NCBI GenBank assembly: GCA_937976175.1
Contig: CALJTN010000160.1
Location: forward strand, 1 to 37,804
Direction of reading: 5' to 3'
DNA length: 37,804 nt
Origin: an uncultured Clostridiaceae bacterium
GTDB taxonomy: Bacteria; Bacillota; Clostridia; Clostridiales; Clostridiaceae
Shown: piece by piece, positions 1-6,961 of the stretch
Layout of the letters: each line of letters opens with the position of its first letter
Position numbering within the stretch: the stretch's first letter is position 1
Made by a program: the position numbers and the translations under genes
Notes under the pieces: model-generated
What the model saw: only the letters and a program-made list of their open reading frames with translations
The model's database searches: none
Told to the model about the DNA's origin: nothing

Positions 1-283
1 CCATTATTTTTTCCACAAGTTCACAAAATATGTACTCTGCTTTATCATTAAGCTCCACCTTATCAAATTGTTCAATATAATTTATGAGCCTATAATATAC
101 AGATCCTATGAGACTCTCATATAAATCTTCTTTAGAATAAAAGTATTTATATATATTTCCTACTGATGTATTTGATTTTTTAGCTATACTTCTTATGGAA
201 GCCCCTTTATAGCCAAATTCCCTAAATTCTCTTAAAGCTTCTTTCACTATATTATTTCTAACCTCATCTTTTAAATACTGCAT
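1..283 (-). CDS. TetR-family transcriptional regulator, C-terminus cut by window edge
   Basis: The first 94 residues are present, starting at ATG 283. They form a typical TetR N-terminal DNA-binding domain: a helix with EALREFREFGYKGAS, then a helix-turn-helix running IRSIAKKSNTSVGNIYKYF, then SKEDLYESLI. The ligand-binding C-terminal domain lies beyond position 1, so the inducer cannot be guessed. A GGGGG stretch upstream of the ATG may serve as ribosome binding site. The promoter carries a long palindrome (separate entry), which suggests autorepression. The gene follows prfB in the same direction but is separated from it by a terminator, so it is probably its own unit. Family call is firm; the target genes are unknown. 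Confidence 0.88.
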   Translation of the reverse strand, partial: MQYLKDEVRNNIVKEALREFREFGYKGASIRSIAKKSNTSVGNIYKYFYSKEDLYESLIGSVYYRLINYIEQFDKVELNDKAEYIFCELVEKIM

Positions 284-305
284 TAGAAAACCCCCGTTCT
301 CTTTT

Positions 306-337
306 AAAAGTTTATGCTACTTTAAACTTTTTGTCAA
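306..337 (-). promoter_or_regulatory. Promoter and candidate operator of the TetR gene
   Basis: On the minus strand TTGACA (332-337) is followed after 17 bases by TAAACT (309-314). A perfect inverted repeat, AAAAGTTTA (306-314), 8-base spacer, TAAACTTTT (323-331), covers the -10 element and most of the spacer. This is where a TetR repressor would bind to block its own transcription. The palindrome is seen directly; the assignment to this regulator is inference. Confidence 0.6.
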
Positions 338-350
338 GAGCATTCAGTAA

Positions 351-397
351 AATGCTAAAAGTGACTACAATCTCTTATAGCCACTTTACAAAGCATT
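351..397 (-). terminator. Terminator after prfB
   Basis: Nested inverted repeats: AATGCT (351-356) with AGCATT (392-397), and inside it AAAGTGACTA (358-367) with TAGCCACTTT (378-387). The single mismatch becomes a G-U pair on the minus strand. T-rich sequence follows on the minus strand. It separates prfB from the TetR gene. Confidence 0.65.
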
Positions 398-412
398 TAG
401 TAAATAGGTACG

Positions 413-1520
413 TTATTTACTGTTACATCTAAGATACTCCTCGATAAAAATATCAATATCCCCATCCATAACCGCATCCACATTTCCCATTTCTGTATTA
501 GTCCTATGATCCTTAACTAAATTGTAAGGATGAAACACATAAGATCTAATTTGACTTCCCCAACCATTATCCTTTAAGTCTCCAGTTAAGTCTTCTATTT
601 TATCCTTTTTAGCCCTTTCCTTTAAATCTAAAAGTTTTGCCATAAGCATTTTCATTGCAGTTTCTTTATTACTATGTTGACTTCTTTGATTTTGGCACTG
701 AACAACTATACCTGTAGGTATGTGAGTAATTCTTATGGCCGATTCAGTCTTATTTACATGTTGACCTCCCGCACCTCCAGACCTATAAGTGTCTATTCTA
801 AGGTCATCAGACTTTATGTCAATATCTTGACTTTCAGTAAGCTCTGGAAGCACTTCACAAGAAGCAAAGGAGGTTTGCCTTTTGCCGTTTGCATTATACG
901 GTGAAATTCTTACAAGCCTATGTACTCCTTTTTCGGTTTTTAAATATCCATAGGCAAACTCACCAGTTATTTTTAATGTAACAGCTTTAATACCAGCCTC
1001 ATCCGAGGGCTGATAATCTAAAACTTCGATGTTATATCCCTTCTTTTCACACCACCTAGAGTACATTCTATAAAGCATTTCTGTCCAATCCTGAGCATCA
1101 TTTCCACCCGCACCGGTGTGAAGCGTTAAAATTGCATTATTCTTATCATATTCTCCAGATAGTAAAATCTCTATTCTAAATCTATCGGCATCATGTACTA
1201 AGTCTTTCAGTTCACTTTTTATTTCCCATATAGATGAATCATCTTCTTCCTCCTCACTTAGTTCAATGAGTACTTCTAAGTCTTCTATCCTGCTAAGCAC
1301 TAGATTAAATCTATCAATTCTATCTTTAATACTCTTAGCTTGCTGAGTAATTCCTTGTGCTACTGTTATATCATTCCAAAAGCTAGGTTCCTGCATCTTA
1401 AACTCAAATTCTCTTAATTCCTTTTCCATAGATGTTACGTCAAAGAGACACCCTAATTTCTTCTACGTTACTCTTTAATATGTTTAATTCTTTTATCATT
1501 TCTTCAATTTGTATTATCAA
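413..1520 (-). CDS. prfB: Peptide chain release factor 2, expressed through a programmed +1 frameshift
   Basis: RF2 reads UGA and UAA stop codons and triggers peptide release on the ribosome. The gene has two frames. A 26-codon first part starts at TTG (1518-1520) behind a GAAGGGGTG ribosome binding site and ends CTT TGA; skipping one base at the TGA continues as Asp-Val-Thr-Ser into the main frame. The full protein is 368 residues, the normal RF2 length. The GGQ catalytic motif falls at about 251-253 (GAGGQHVNKTESAIR). The stop-recognition tripeptide, SPF in most RF2 proteins, reads SPY at about 206-208. The main frame alone (from ATG 1429, 338 aa) lacks the N-terminus. It follows secA as in other Firmicutes, with a repeat element between them. 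Confidence 0.96.
1439..1454 (-). promoter_or_regulatory. prfB +1 frameshift site
   Basis: On the minus strand the bases read AGG GTG TCT CTT TGA C. This is the standard RF2 recoding signal: an internal Shine-Dalgarno-like AGGGTG three bases before a slippery CTT, then an in-frame UGA followed by C. In well studied bacteria low RF2 lets the ribosome pause at UGA and slip to GAC, so RF2 controls its own level. The site is seen directly; the mechanism is known from the family. Confidence 0.95.
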
Positions 1521-1555
1521 TTAATACACCCCTTCTTTTTAGCTTACAATTGAAA

Positions 1556-1636
1556 ATTGACAGTGAACAGTTTAGATTCCATTTTTCCTTCAGGAAAAAT
1601 TTCATTAACTATCCACTGTCAACTGTCAGTTGTCAA
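1556..1636. repeat. Imperfect palindromic intergenic repeat (MITE-like)
   Basis: The arms are ATTGACAGTG (1556-1565) and CACTGTCAAC (1614-1623), with a central hairpin TTTTTCC (1582-1588), TTCA loop, GGAAAAA (1593-1599). The sequence between is a weaker match on both sides. Next to it is a run of degenerate CTGTCA/TTGTCA words (to 1636). There is no open frame. It fills the secA-prfB gap and may fold in the transcript. Similar TTGACAGT-rich elements occur in clostridial intergenic DNA as far as I recall; I cannot check copy number here. Confidence 0.55.
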
Positions 1637-1642
1637 CTATTA

Positions 1643-4144
1643 CTATCCCCTGCCACAGCAGTTTTTATATTTTTTACCTGAACCACAAGAACAATCTTCA
1701 TTTCTTCCTGGTTTAGCTTCTTTTTTAGTTGGCTCTTTTTTTATTGAATCATCATGATTCGTTGATGTAACCTTAGCAACCATTTCTCTTTCAGGTGCTC
1801 TTTCTATTTGCACGTGGAACAAGTATTTAACCGTCTCTGTTTTTATATTTTCAATCATCTCAGCAAACATATCGCTACCTTCCATTTGGTAGGCTTGTGC
1901 TGGATCCTGTTGCTTGTAAGCTCTAAGTCCAATACCTTGCTTTAAATGCTCCATATCATCAATATGATCCATCCATTTGCTATCTACCACTCTTAAAAGA
2001 ATAACTCTTTCAACTTCTCTTATTTGCTCCTCGCCAAAGTGTTCTTCTTTAGCCGCATAGATTTTTTGAGCTACATCTAAAAGAGTATTTTTAATTTGCT
2101 CATTAGACATTTTACCTAACTCTTCCACTGATACCATACCCTTTGGAAGGTATATCTCTTCAAGGTAACTAATAAGTTTTACTAATTCTTCATCAAAACT
2201 TTCCTCAAGGCCGGTAATGTGAGAGTCAACTGAAGAGAAAATAACATCGCTTATCATTTCCTCAATTTGACCTTTTATGTTTTCTCCTTGAAGCACTTGC
2301 GTTCTTTGTCTATAAATTATTTCTCTCTGTTGATTCATTACATCATCGTATTGAACTACATTTTTCCTTATATCAAAGTTATTTCCTTCAACTTTCTTTT
2401 GCGCACTTTCTATAGCTCCACTTACCATTTTGCTTTCAATAGCATCCTCATCAGTAAGCCCTAGTTTTTCTACAACTCCTTGAAGCCTTTCAGACCCAAA
2501 TATTCTCATTAAGTCATCCTCTAAGGATATATAAAATCTCGAGCTTCCTATGTCACCCTGACGTCCAGCACGACCTCTAAGTTGATTGTCAATACGCCTA
2601 GATTCATGTCTCTCAGTTCCAATTATCTTCAGTCCACCAGCCTCAATAACGCCTTCTGAAAGTTTAATGTCCGTACCACGGCCCGCCATATTAGTTGCTA
2701 TAGTAACCATGCCTAGTGATCCTGCATGAGACACTATATCCGCTTCTCTTTCATGATATTTAGCATTAAGCACTTGATGTGGGATTCCACGCCTCTTAAG
2801 CATCTCAGATAATAATTCTGATTTTTCGATACTAACAGTACCTACAAGCACAGGTTGCTTAATCTTATAAGTTTCAACTATTTCATCTACTATAGCCTTA
2901 TATTTTCCCTTAACAGTTTTATAAACTAAATCTGGACTATCAAGCCTTGCTAGTGGTTTATTAGTAGGTATTACTATAACATCCAGTCCATATATTTCTC
3001 TAAATTCATTTTCTTCCGTAAGTGCAGTACCAGTCATACCTGATAGCTTATTATACATTCTGAAATAGTTTTGGAAGGTAATTGTTGCAAGAGTTTTTGA
3101 CTCTTTTTCAATCTTTACGCCCTCTTTTGCTTCAATTGCTTGGTGAAGGCCATCACTATATCTTCTTCCTTCCATAAGTCTTCCAGTGAATTCATCTACA
3201 ATGATAATTTCACCGTCTTTTTCCATATAATCTTTGTCTTTTCTCATAATGTAGTTTGCCTTTAACGCTTGAACTACATGGTGCTGTACACTCATATTTG
3301 CTGCATCGGCGTAATTTTCAAGATGGAAATACTTCTCTGCTTTCTCTATACCTCCATCAGACAGTATAACAGCACTGGCTTTTTCATCTATAGTGTAGTC
3401 TTCTTCTTTCACTAGTCCCTTAACAAAATAATCTGCTACCTTATAAAAATCTGTAGATTTCTCTCCTTCTCCAGATATTATAAGCGGTGTTCTAGCTTCG
3501 TCTATTAATATGGAGTCCACTTCATCCACAATTACGAAGTTTAATTTTCTTTGAACTCTTTCCTCTTTGTAAACCACCATATTATCTCTTAAATAATCGA
3601 ATCCAAACTCATTGTTTGTTCCGTATGTTATATCTGAATTATAAGCCTCTTGCCTTTGTTTTTGGTCTAAATCATGAATAATTACGCCCACAGAAAGGCC
3701 TAAAAATTCATGTATTTTCCCCATTTCATCTCTATCCCTTTTTGCAAGATAGTCGTTAACTGTAATTATGTGAACTCCCTCTCCACTTAACGCATTCAAA
3801 TATGACGGAAGTGTAGCCACTAACGTCTTTCCTTCACCGGTTTTCATTTCAGATATTCTTCCTTGATGTAGTACTATCCCGCCAATTAACTGAACTCTAA
3901 AATGCTTCATATTAAGAACTCTCCAAGAAGCTTCTCTAACTACTGCAAAGGCTTCAGGTAATATATCATCTAAAGTCTCTCCCTTGGTTAGCCTTGTTTT
4001 AAATTCTTCTGTTTTTGCTTTAAGCTCATCATCACTTAATGCAGTCATTTTTGAATCTAATTCTTCTATCTGATCTACAGTTGAAATTATTCTTTTTATT
4101 TCTCTGTCGCTATAACTACCAAATAACTTATCAAAAAGTTTCAT
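1643..4144 (-). CDS. secA: Preprotein translocase ATPase SecA
   Basis: SecA is the motor that drives unfolded secretory proteins through SecYEG. The 833-residue product has the first nucleotide-binding domain with MKTGEGKT (Walker A, near residue 105) and [12 protein letters not shown] (Walker B), the [14 protein letters not shown] and GRAGRQGD helicase motifs in the second domain, and a C-terminal zinc-binding SEC-C tail, [14 protein letters not shown] chose the ATG at 4144 ([10 protein letters not shown]) because GAGG lies nine bases before it; a GTG at 4159 would put that site inside the gene. It is transcribed from a clear promoter and is followed by prfB. hpf lies upstream as in Bacillus, but a plus-strand gene is inserted between them. 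Confidence 0.98.
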   Translation of the reverse strand: MKLFDKLFGSYSDREIKRIISTVDQIEELDSKMTALSDDELKAKTEEFKTRLTKGETLDDILPEAFAVVREASWRVLNMKHFRVQLIGGIVLHQGRISEMKTGEGKTLVATLPSYLNALSGEGVHIITVNDYLAKRDRDEMGKIHEFLGLSVGVIIHDLDQKQRQEAYNSDITYGTNNEFGFDYLRDNMVVYKEERVQRKLNFVIVDEVDSILIDEARTPLIISGEGEKSTDFYKVADYFVKGLVKEEDYTIDEKASAVILSDGGIEKAEKYFHLENYADAANMSVQHHVVQALKANYIMRKDKDYMEKDGEIIIVDEFTGRLMEGRRYSDGLHQAIEAKEGVKIEKESKTLATITFQNYFRMYNKLSGMTGTALTEENEFREIYGLDVIVIPTNKPLARLDSPDLVYKTVKGKYKAIVDEIVETYKIKQPVLVGTVSIEKSELLSEMLKRRGIPHQVLNAKYHEREADIVSHAGSLGMVTIATNMAGRGTDIKLSEGVIEAGGLKIIGTERHESRRIDNQLRGRAGRQGDIGSSRFYISLEDDLMRIFGSERLQGVVEKLGLTDEDAIESKMVSGAIESAQKKVEGNNFDIRKNVVQYDDVMNQQREIIYRQRTQVLQGENIKGQIEEMISDVIFSSVDSHITGLEESFDEELVKLISYLEEIYLPKGMVSVEELGKMSNEQIKNTLLDVAQKIYAAKEEHFGEEQIREVERVILLRVVDSKWMDHIDDMEHLKQGIGLRAYKQQDPAQAYQMEGSDMFAEMIENIKTETVKYLFHVQIERAPEREMVAKVTSTNHDDSIKKEPTKKEAKPGRNEDCSCGSGKKYKNCCGRG

Positions 4145-4195
4145 ACTTTTCATCCTCACTATTCATTTTAATACTACCTAAATATACACTTTTAA

Positions 4196-4224
4196 ATTAT
4201 ACCACTTAATTTACTGCTATTCAA
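4196..4224 (-). promoter_or_regulatory. secA promoter
   Basis: On the minus strand TTGAAT (4219-4224), 17-base spacer, TATAAT (4196-4201). It predicts a leader of about 45 bases before the secA ATG. It is a good match to the vegetative sigma-A consensus. Confidence 0.65.
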
Positions 4225-4280
4225 CTTATATGATTTTATAAATTTTGTAAATTATTCATGAATAACTTACCATTGTCATA

Positions 4281-4309
4281 TTGTGTAGAATATAAGTTTT
4301 ATGTATAAT
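4281..4309 (+). promoter_or_regulatory. Promoter for the HAD-like gene
   Basis: TTGTGT (4281-4286), 17-base spacer, TATAAT (4304-4309) on the plus strand, about 75 bases before the TTG start. The -10 is perfect and the -35 weaker. Confidence 0.5.
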
Positions 4310-4382
4310 AATATTACACTATTATTAGAATATAATTTATTTTATAAACCTTTTTAAAAATATAACATACGGAGTGATATAA

Positions 4383-5156
4383 TTGTTTACTGATTCACCT
4401 TTTTTTATCTTTTACCTAGAGGAAACAGTTCTAATAAATAACACAATTGATAAAAGTTTAAAAGCATTCATAAATAATTATTCTCCAAGCAACTGCTATT
4501 TTTTTTCTCATAATTGTTCTATAAGCAGAAAAGCAATATTTAATTTATTATCTCATCATGGTCTATCCCCAAATTTCAACAATATAATTACCCCAACTTA
4601 TCTTTTGCTCCAGTATTGCAAAGATCTATACAAAAACTTTTCAATTTATCCCATTACTGATTCTTGGGATTTCAACGACTTTTTTTCTTTGAATATTAAA
4701 ATTAAACATAAAACTCCAACCCTAATTTTAATATCAACTATAAATATAACCTATGAAAACTTAGAATTCATAGCAACACATAAAGTTCCTATAGTTATGT
4801 CATCTAACCTATGTGCCTATAATAGATCTTTAAACTGCAGCAATTGCTTTAAGGAATGCAGTTTGCGACAAATAGCTACTAATTACAGAGACAGATTACT
4901 TATACCCGACCTTTCCCCTATATATAATTCCGCTCTTTTATTCAAGCAACTTAATATTCCCCCTAAACACACTATAGTTTTTACAGATATTCTTAGAGAT
5001 GATTATATGCAGTATCAAAGAATGGGTTGCACGCTTATTTTAACTTTAAATAATAGAACTTCCTTAGATGACTATCTTAAGTCTCCAAATGATGCAGATC
5101 TGGTAATAAGTGATTTCGAAAAACTATCCTATTTCCTAAAGTTGAAAAAGGATTAA
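4383..5156 (+). CDS. Degenerate HAD/NagD-like protein with a cysteine cluster; function unknown
   Basis: The 257-residue product starts at TTG behind GGAGTGAT. Its layout resembles NagD-type HAD phosphatases: an N-terminal FYLEET (10-15) in place of FDLDGT, then HNCSISRKAIFNLLSHHGLS (44-62) like the NagD threonine/asparagine motif with following helix, IITPTY, and a C-terminal HTIVFTDILRDDYMQYQRMG (196-215) like the motif IV region, ending ADLVISDFEKL. The nucleophile Asp is Tyr11 and the acid Asp is Glu13, so phosphatase activity by the usual route is unlikely. A C-x7-C-x2-C-x3-C group (Cys144, 152, 155, 159) lies where the cap domain would be and could bind metal. The relation to HAD is my reading of motifs only. 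The gene is plus-strand, convergent with hpf. Confidence 0.6.
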   Translation: MFTDSPFFIFYLEETVLINNTIDKSLKAFINNYSPSNCYFFSHNCSISRKAIFNLLSHHGLSPNFNNIITPTYLLLQYCKDLYKNFSIYPITDSWDFNDFFSLNIKIKHKTPTLILISTINITYENLEFIATHKVPIVMSSNLCAYNRSLNCSNCFKECSLRQIATNYRDRLLIPDLSPIYNSALLFKQLNIPPKHTIVFTDILRDDYMQYQRMGCTLILTLNNRTSLDDYLKSPNDADLVISDFEKLSYFLKLKKD

Positions 5157-5184
5157 AGTAGCTGTTAGCTCCCTTTAATCCTTT
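5147..5184. terminator. Bidirectional terminator between the HAD-like gene and hpf
   Basis: A perfect 12-base stem, AAAGGATTAAAG (5147-5158) and CTTTAATCCTTT (5173-5184), with AGCT/AGCT extending pairing in the loop. It overlaps the end of the plus-strand gene and lies 14 bases beyond the hpf stop, so it can serve both convergent genes. Confidence 0.8.
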
Positions 5185-5198
5185 AACTTTTACGTATT

Positions 5199-5732
5199 TT
5201 AAAATTCTGGTTCTATAAGCCCATAGTTCCCATCTTTTCTTTTATATACTACATTCACCTCTGAAGTGTCATCGCTCATATATACGAAAAAGCTGTGACC
5301 AACTAACTCCATTTGAAGTACTGCTTCTTCTGCTGACATAGGCTTGAATGCAAATTTCTTAGTCTTTACTATCTTGGAATCTGTATCCTCTTCATCGTTG
5401 TTGTTATATTGTGGTATACCCTGGAATTTAAGAGAAGTTACATGATTTCTCTTTTCTAATCTAGTTTTCTGTTTTCTTATTTGTCTTTCTAATTTATCAA
5501 TAACGATATCTATAGAAATATACATATCTTCATTTCTCTCTTCTGATCTTAAAATAACTCCATTAAAAGGAATTGTAACTTCTATAGTGTGTCTATTCTT
5601 TTGAACACTCAAAGTTGTATGCGCTTCTACCTCTGGATTAAAATACCTATCTAATCTAGATAGTTTCTTTTCTATAATATTTTTCAAGGCTTCTGTTACC
5701 TCTATGTTTTTCCCTACTATTTTAACTTTCAT
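5199..5732 (-). CDS. hpf: Long-form ribosome hibernation promoting factor
   Basis: The product binds 30S subunits and joins 70S ribosomes into inactive 100S dimers in stationary phase. At 177 residues it is the long form: an N-terminal S30AE domain (MKVKIVGKNIEVTEALKN to about residue 105), an acidic linker (NNNDEEDTDSK), and a C-terminal dimerisation domain with KPMSAEEAVLQMELVGHSFF and a YGLIEPEF end. ATG at 5732 follows AGAGGGGCTGG. Upstream is a candidate promoter, two hairpins and a structured RNA of the class named after this gene (raiA). It corresponds to yvyD, which also lies next to secA in Bacillus. Confidence 0.97.
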   Translation of the reverse strand: MKVKIVGKNIEVTEALKNIIEKKLSRLDRYFNPEVEAHTTLSVQKNRHTIEVTIPFNGVILRSEERNEDMYISIDIVIDKLERQIRKQKTRLEKRNHVTSLKFQGIPQYNNNDEEDTDSKIVKTKKFAFKPMSAEEAVLQMELVGHSFFVYMSDDTSEVNVVYKRKDGNYGLIEPEF

Positions 5733-5800
5733 ACTTCCAGCCCCTCTCTAATATCTATATACTGCTTTATTTCTAAGCATGTTATATATTTGTTATTTCA

Positions 5801-5829
5801 ATTCTATTACTTTTAACACTAAATGACAA
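5801..5829 (-). promoter_or_regulatory. Candidate hpf promoter
   Basis: On the minus strand TTGTCA (5824-5829), 17-base spacer, TAGAAT (5801-5806); each hexamer is one base off consensus. It predicts a leader of about 60 bases. If used, hpf is transcribed independently of the upstream ncRNA, which has its own terminator. I found no convincing sigma-H site. Confidence 0.55.
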
Positions 5830-5977
5830 CCTTTAAATTCAGAATTCACACAATATTAAAGCAAGTTGAGTTATAATCTCTTAATATTCCTTATTACTAC
5901 CCTGTTTATCGAAGTACATTACACATTGTTTGCAAGTATACTTTATGATATAATTCATTTACATGAGCTAAAAAAAG

Positions 5978-6024
5978 CATACTGAAGTAAGTATGTACAC
6001 TTTTGATACTTTTATGTATCAAAA
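5978..6024. repeat. Two hairpins between the ncRNA terminator and hpf
   Basis: CATACT (5978-5983) pairs with AGTATG (5990-5995). TTTTGATAC (6001-6009) pairs with GTATCAAAA (6016-6024) across a six-base loop. On the minus strand they lie immediately after the ncRNA terminator. They may be a second terminator or RNA-processing structures in read-through transcripts. Confidence 0.5.
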
Positions 6025-6059
6025 AAATAAAAACTCCTAATATTACATTAGGAGTTTTT
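6021..6059 (-). terminator. Intrinsic terminator of the raiA-type ncRNA
   Basis: A perfect 13-base stem, AAAAACTCCTAAT (6029-6041) and ATTAGGAGTTTTT (6047-6059), with a five-base loop. On the minus strand it is followed by A then seven T. It marks the 3' end of the ncRNA. Confidence 0.88.
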
Positions 6060-6272
6060 ATATATTAAGTTAGTTGACCTGGTCTTTGACCCCACACTCG
6101 CCTGCTGGAGCTTTTGCTACCCAGAATTACCCTCTCACTACTTACACTCTCGTCTATTAAACGGCAGGACTTACCTCTAAGCCGCACCATGCTCATTAAA
6201 CTTTGTTTAACTTACGTGGATCGTTTCGCCTGCGACTGGCATCGACTTTCAACCACAAACCTAACTTACTAC
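6029..6272 (-). ncRNA. raiA RNA: Structured ncRNA matching the raiA RNA motif class
   Basis: This is an approximately 240-base non-coding transcript between comF and hpf(raiA), the place where the raiA motif is known in Clostridia. It is far more GC-rich than the intergenic DNA around it and carries no believable coding frame. UAAGUUAG near the 5' end (6261-6268) is exactly complementary to CUAACUUA near the 3' end (6066-6073), closing the molecule, and UUGA/UCAA extends it inside. Local hairpins include UUAAAC/GUUUAA and GCC/GGC. It has its own promoter and a strong terminator. Weinberg and colleagues described the raiA class by comparative genomics; its biochemical role was not given by sequence. 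My assignment rests on position, size, structure and recall of the class, not on a covariance search. Confidence 0.78.
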
Positions 6273-6279
6273 AATAAAT

Positions 6280-6307
6280 ATTATACATTACTTTTGGCTA
6301 TAGTCAA
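6280..6307 (-). promoter_or_regulatory. Promoter of the raiA-type ncRNA, inside the comF 3' end
   Basis: On the minus strand TTGACT (6302-6307), 16-base spacer, TATAAT (6280-6285), both near-consensus. The start would be near 6272, a few bases before the 5' closing helix. The promoter overlaps the last codons and stop of comF (TAA, 6281-6283). Confidence 0.75.
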
Positions 6308-6961
6308 TATATAAACATCATTTAATGCATCTTCTTTTAAAATTCGCGCACAATAAAACGCTGTAGCCCCTGTGGTTACAACATCGTCAACCAGTAAAAT
6401 TTTTTTATTTTTTATAAGCTTACTTTTCTTAATTTGAAAACATTTATTCATATTTTTCCATCGTTCTTCACCACTCAGACCTATTTGATCCTTAGTTTCC
6501 AGAGTTTTTACTAAAGTACAAATTACGGGTATATTTAAAAACCGAGATAAATAATCAGCTAAAAACTCACTTTGGTTGTAACCTCTATGCTTCAAAGCTT
6601 TTTTAGTCATAGGTACATAAGATATTAAATCAAACTGTAATCTATTGTTTTTTACAAGTTCTAACATAGAATTAGCTAAAATCTCCCCACATACAAAATC
6701 ACTTTTATATTTAAGCCTAATGATTAGCTCTTTTACTATACTGGAATAATAAAACGCTGACCAAACAAGATACTTTTCTTCATCATCGCCTATATAAAAA
6801 CTATCCCCACATCGCCTTAACTTCCTTCTACATTTAGTGCATAACGGCTCACTTTCCTCGCTATATTCATTACAAATTACACAGTACTCATCTCCTGAAT
6901 ATATAAGCTGAGCTAGACAATAAAGTATGTTCCTTATATATTTAATAATCCTTTCTCCCAC
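6281..6961 (-). CDS. comF: ComF family protein (ComFC-like phosphoribosyltransferase fold)
   Basis: The 226-residue product has an N-terminal zinc-finger-like set of cysteines (Cys27, 30, 41, 44; CVIC...CTKC), then a phosphoribosyltransferase fold with YVPMTKKALKHRGYNQSEFL and the PRPP-loop motif ILLVDDVVTTGAT near residue 190. ComFC works with the ComFA helicase in DNA uptake or recombination of transformed DNA. The start is uncertain: GTG at 6961 has only a close AGAAGG behind it and no better in-frame start exists, so translation may be coupled to the overlapping upstream gene (28-base overlap). It is the last protein gene before the ncRNA, whose promoter sits in its end. Confidence 0.9.
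   Translation of the reverse strand: MGERIIKYIRNILYCLAQLIYSGDEYCVICNEYSEESEPLCTKCRRKLRRCGDSFYIGDDEEKYLVWSAFYYSSIVKELIIRLKYKSDFVCGEILANSMLELVKNNRLQFDLISYVPMTKKALKHRGYNQSEFLADYLSRFLNIPVICTLVKTLETKDQIGLSGEERWKNMNKCFQIKKSKLIKNKKILLVDDVVTTGATAFYCARILKEDALNDVYILTIAKSNV

Noticed and set aside
6114-6314. Plus-strand frame of 66 codons in the raiA-type RNA region
   Set aside because: It lies opposite a structured RNA, has no ribosome binding site and shows no protein-like composition.
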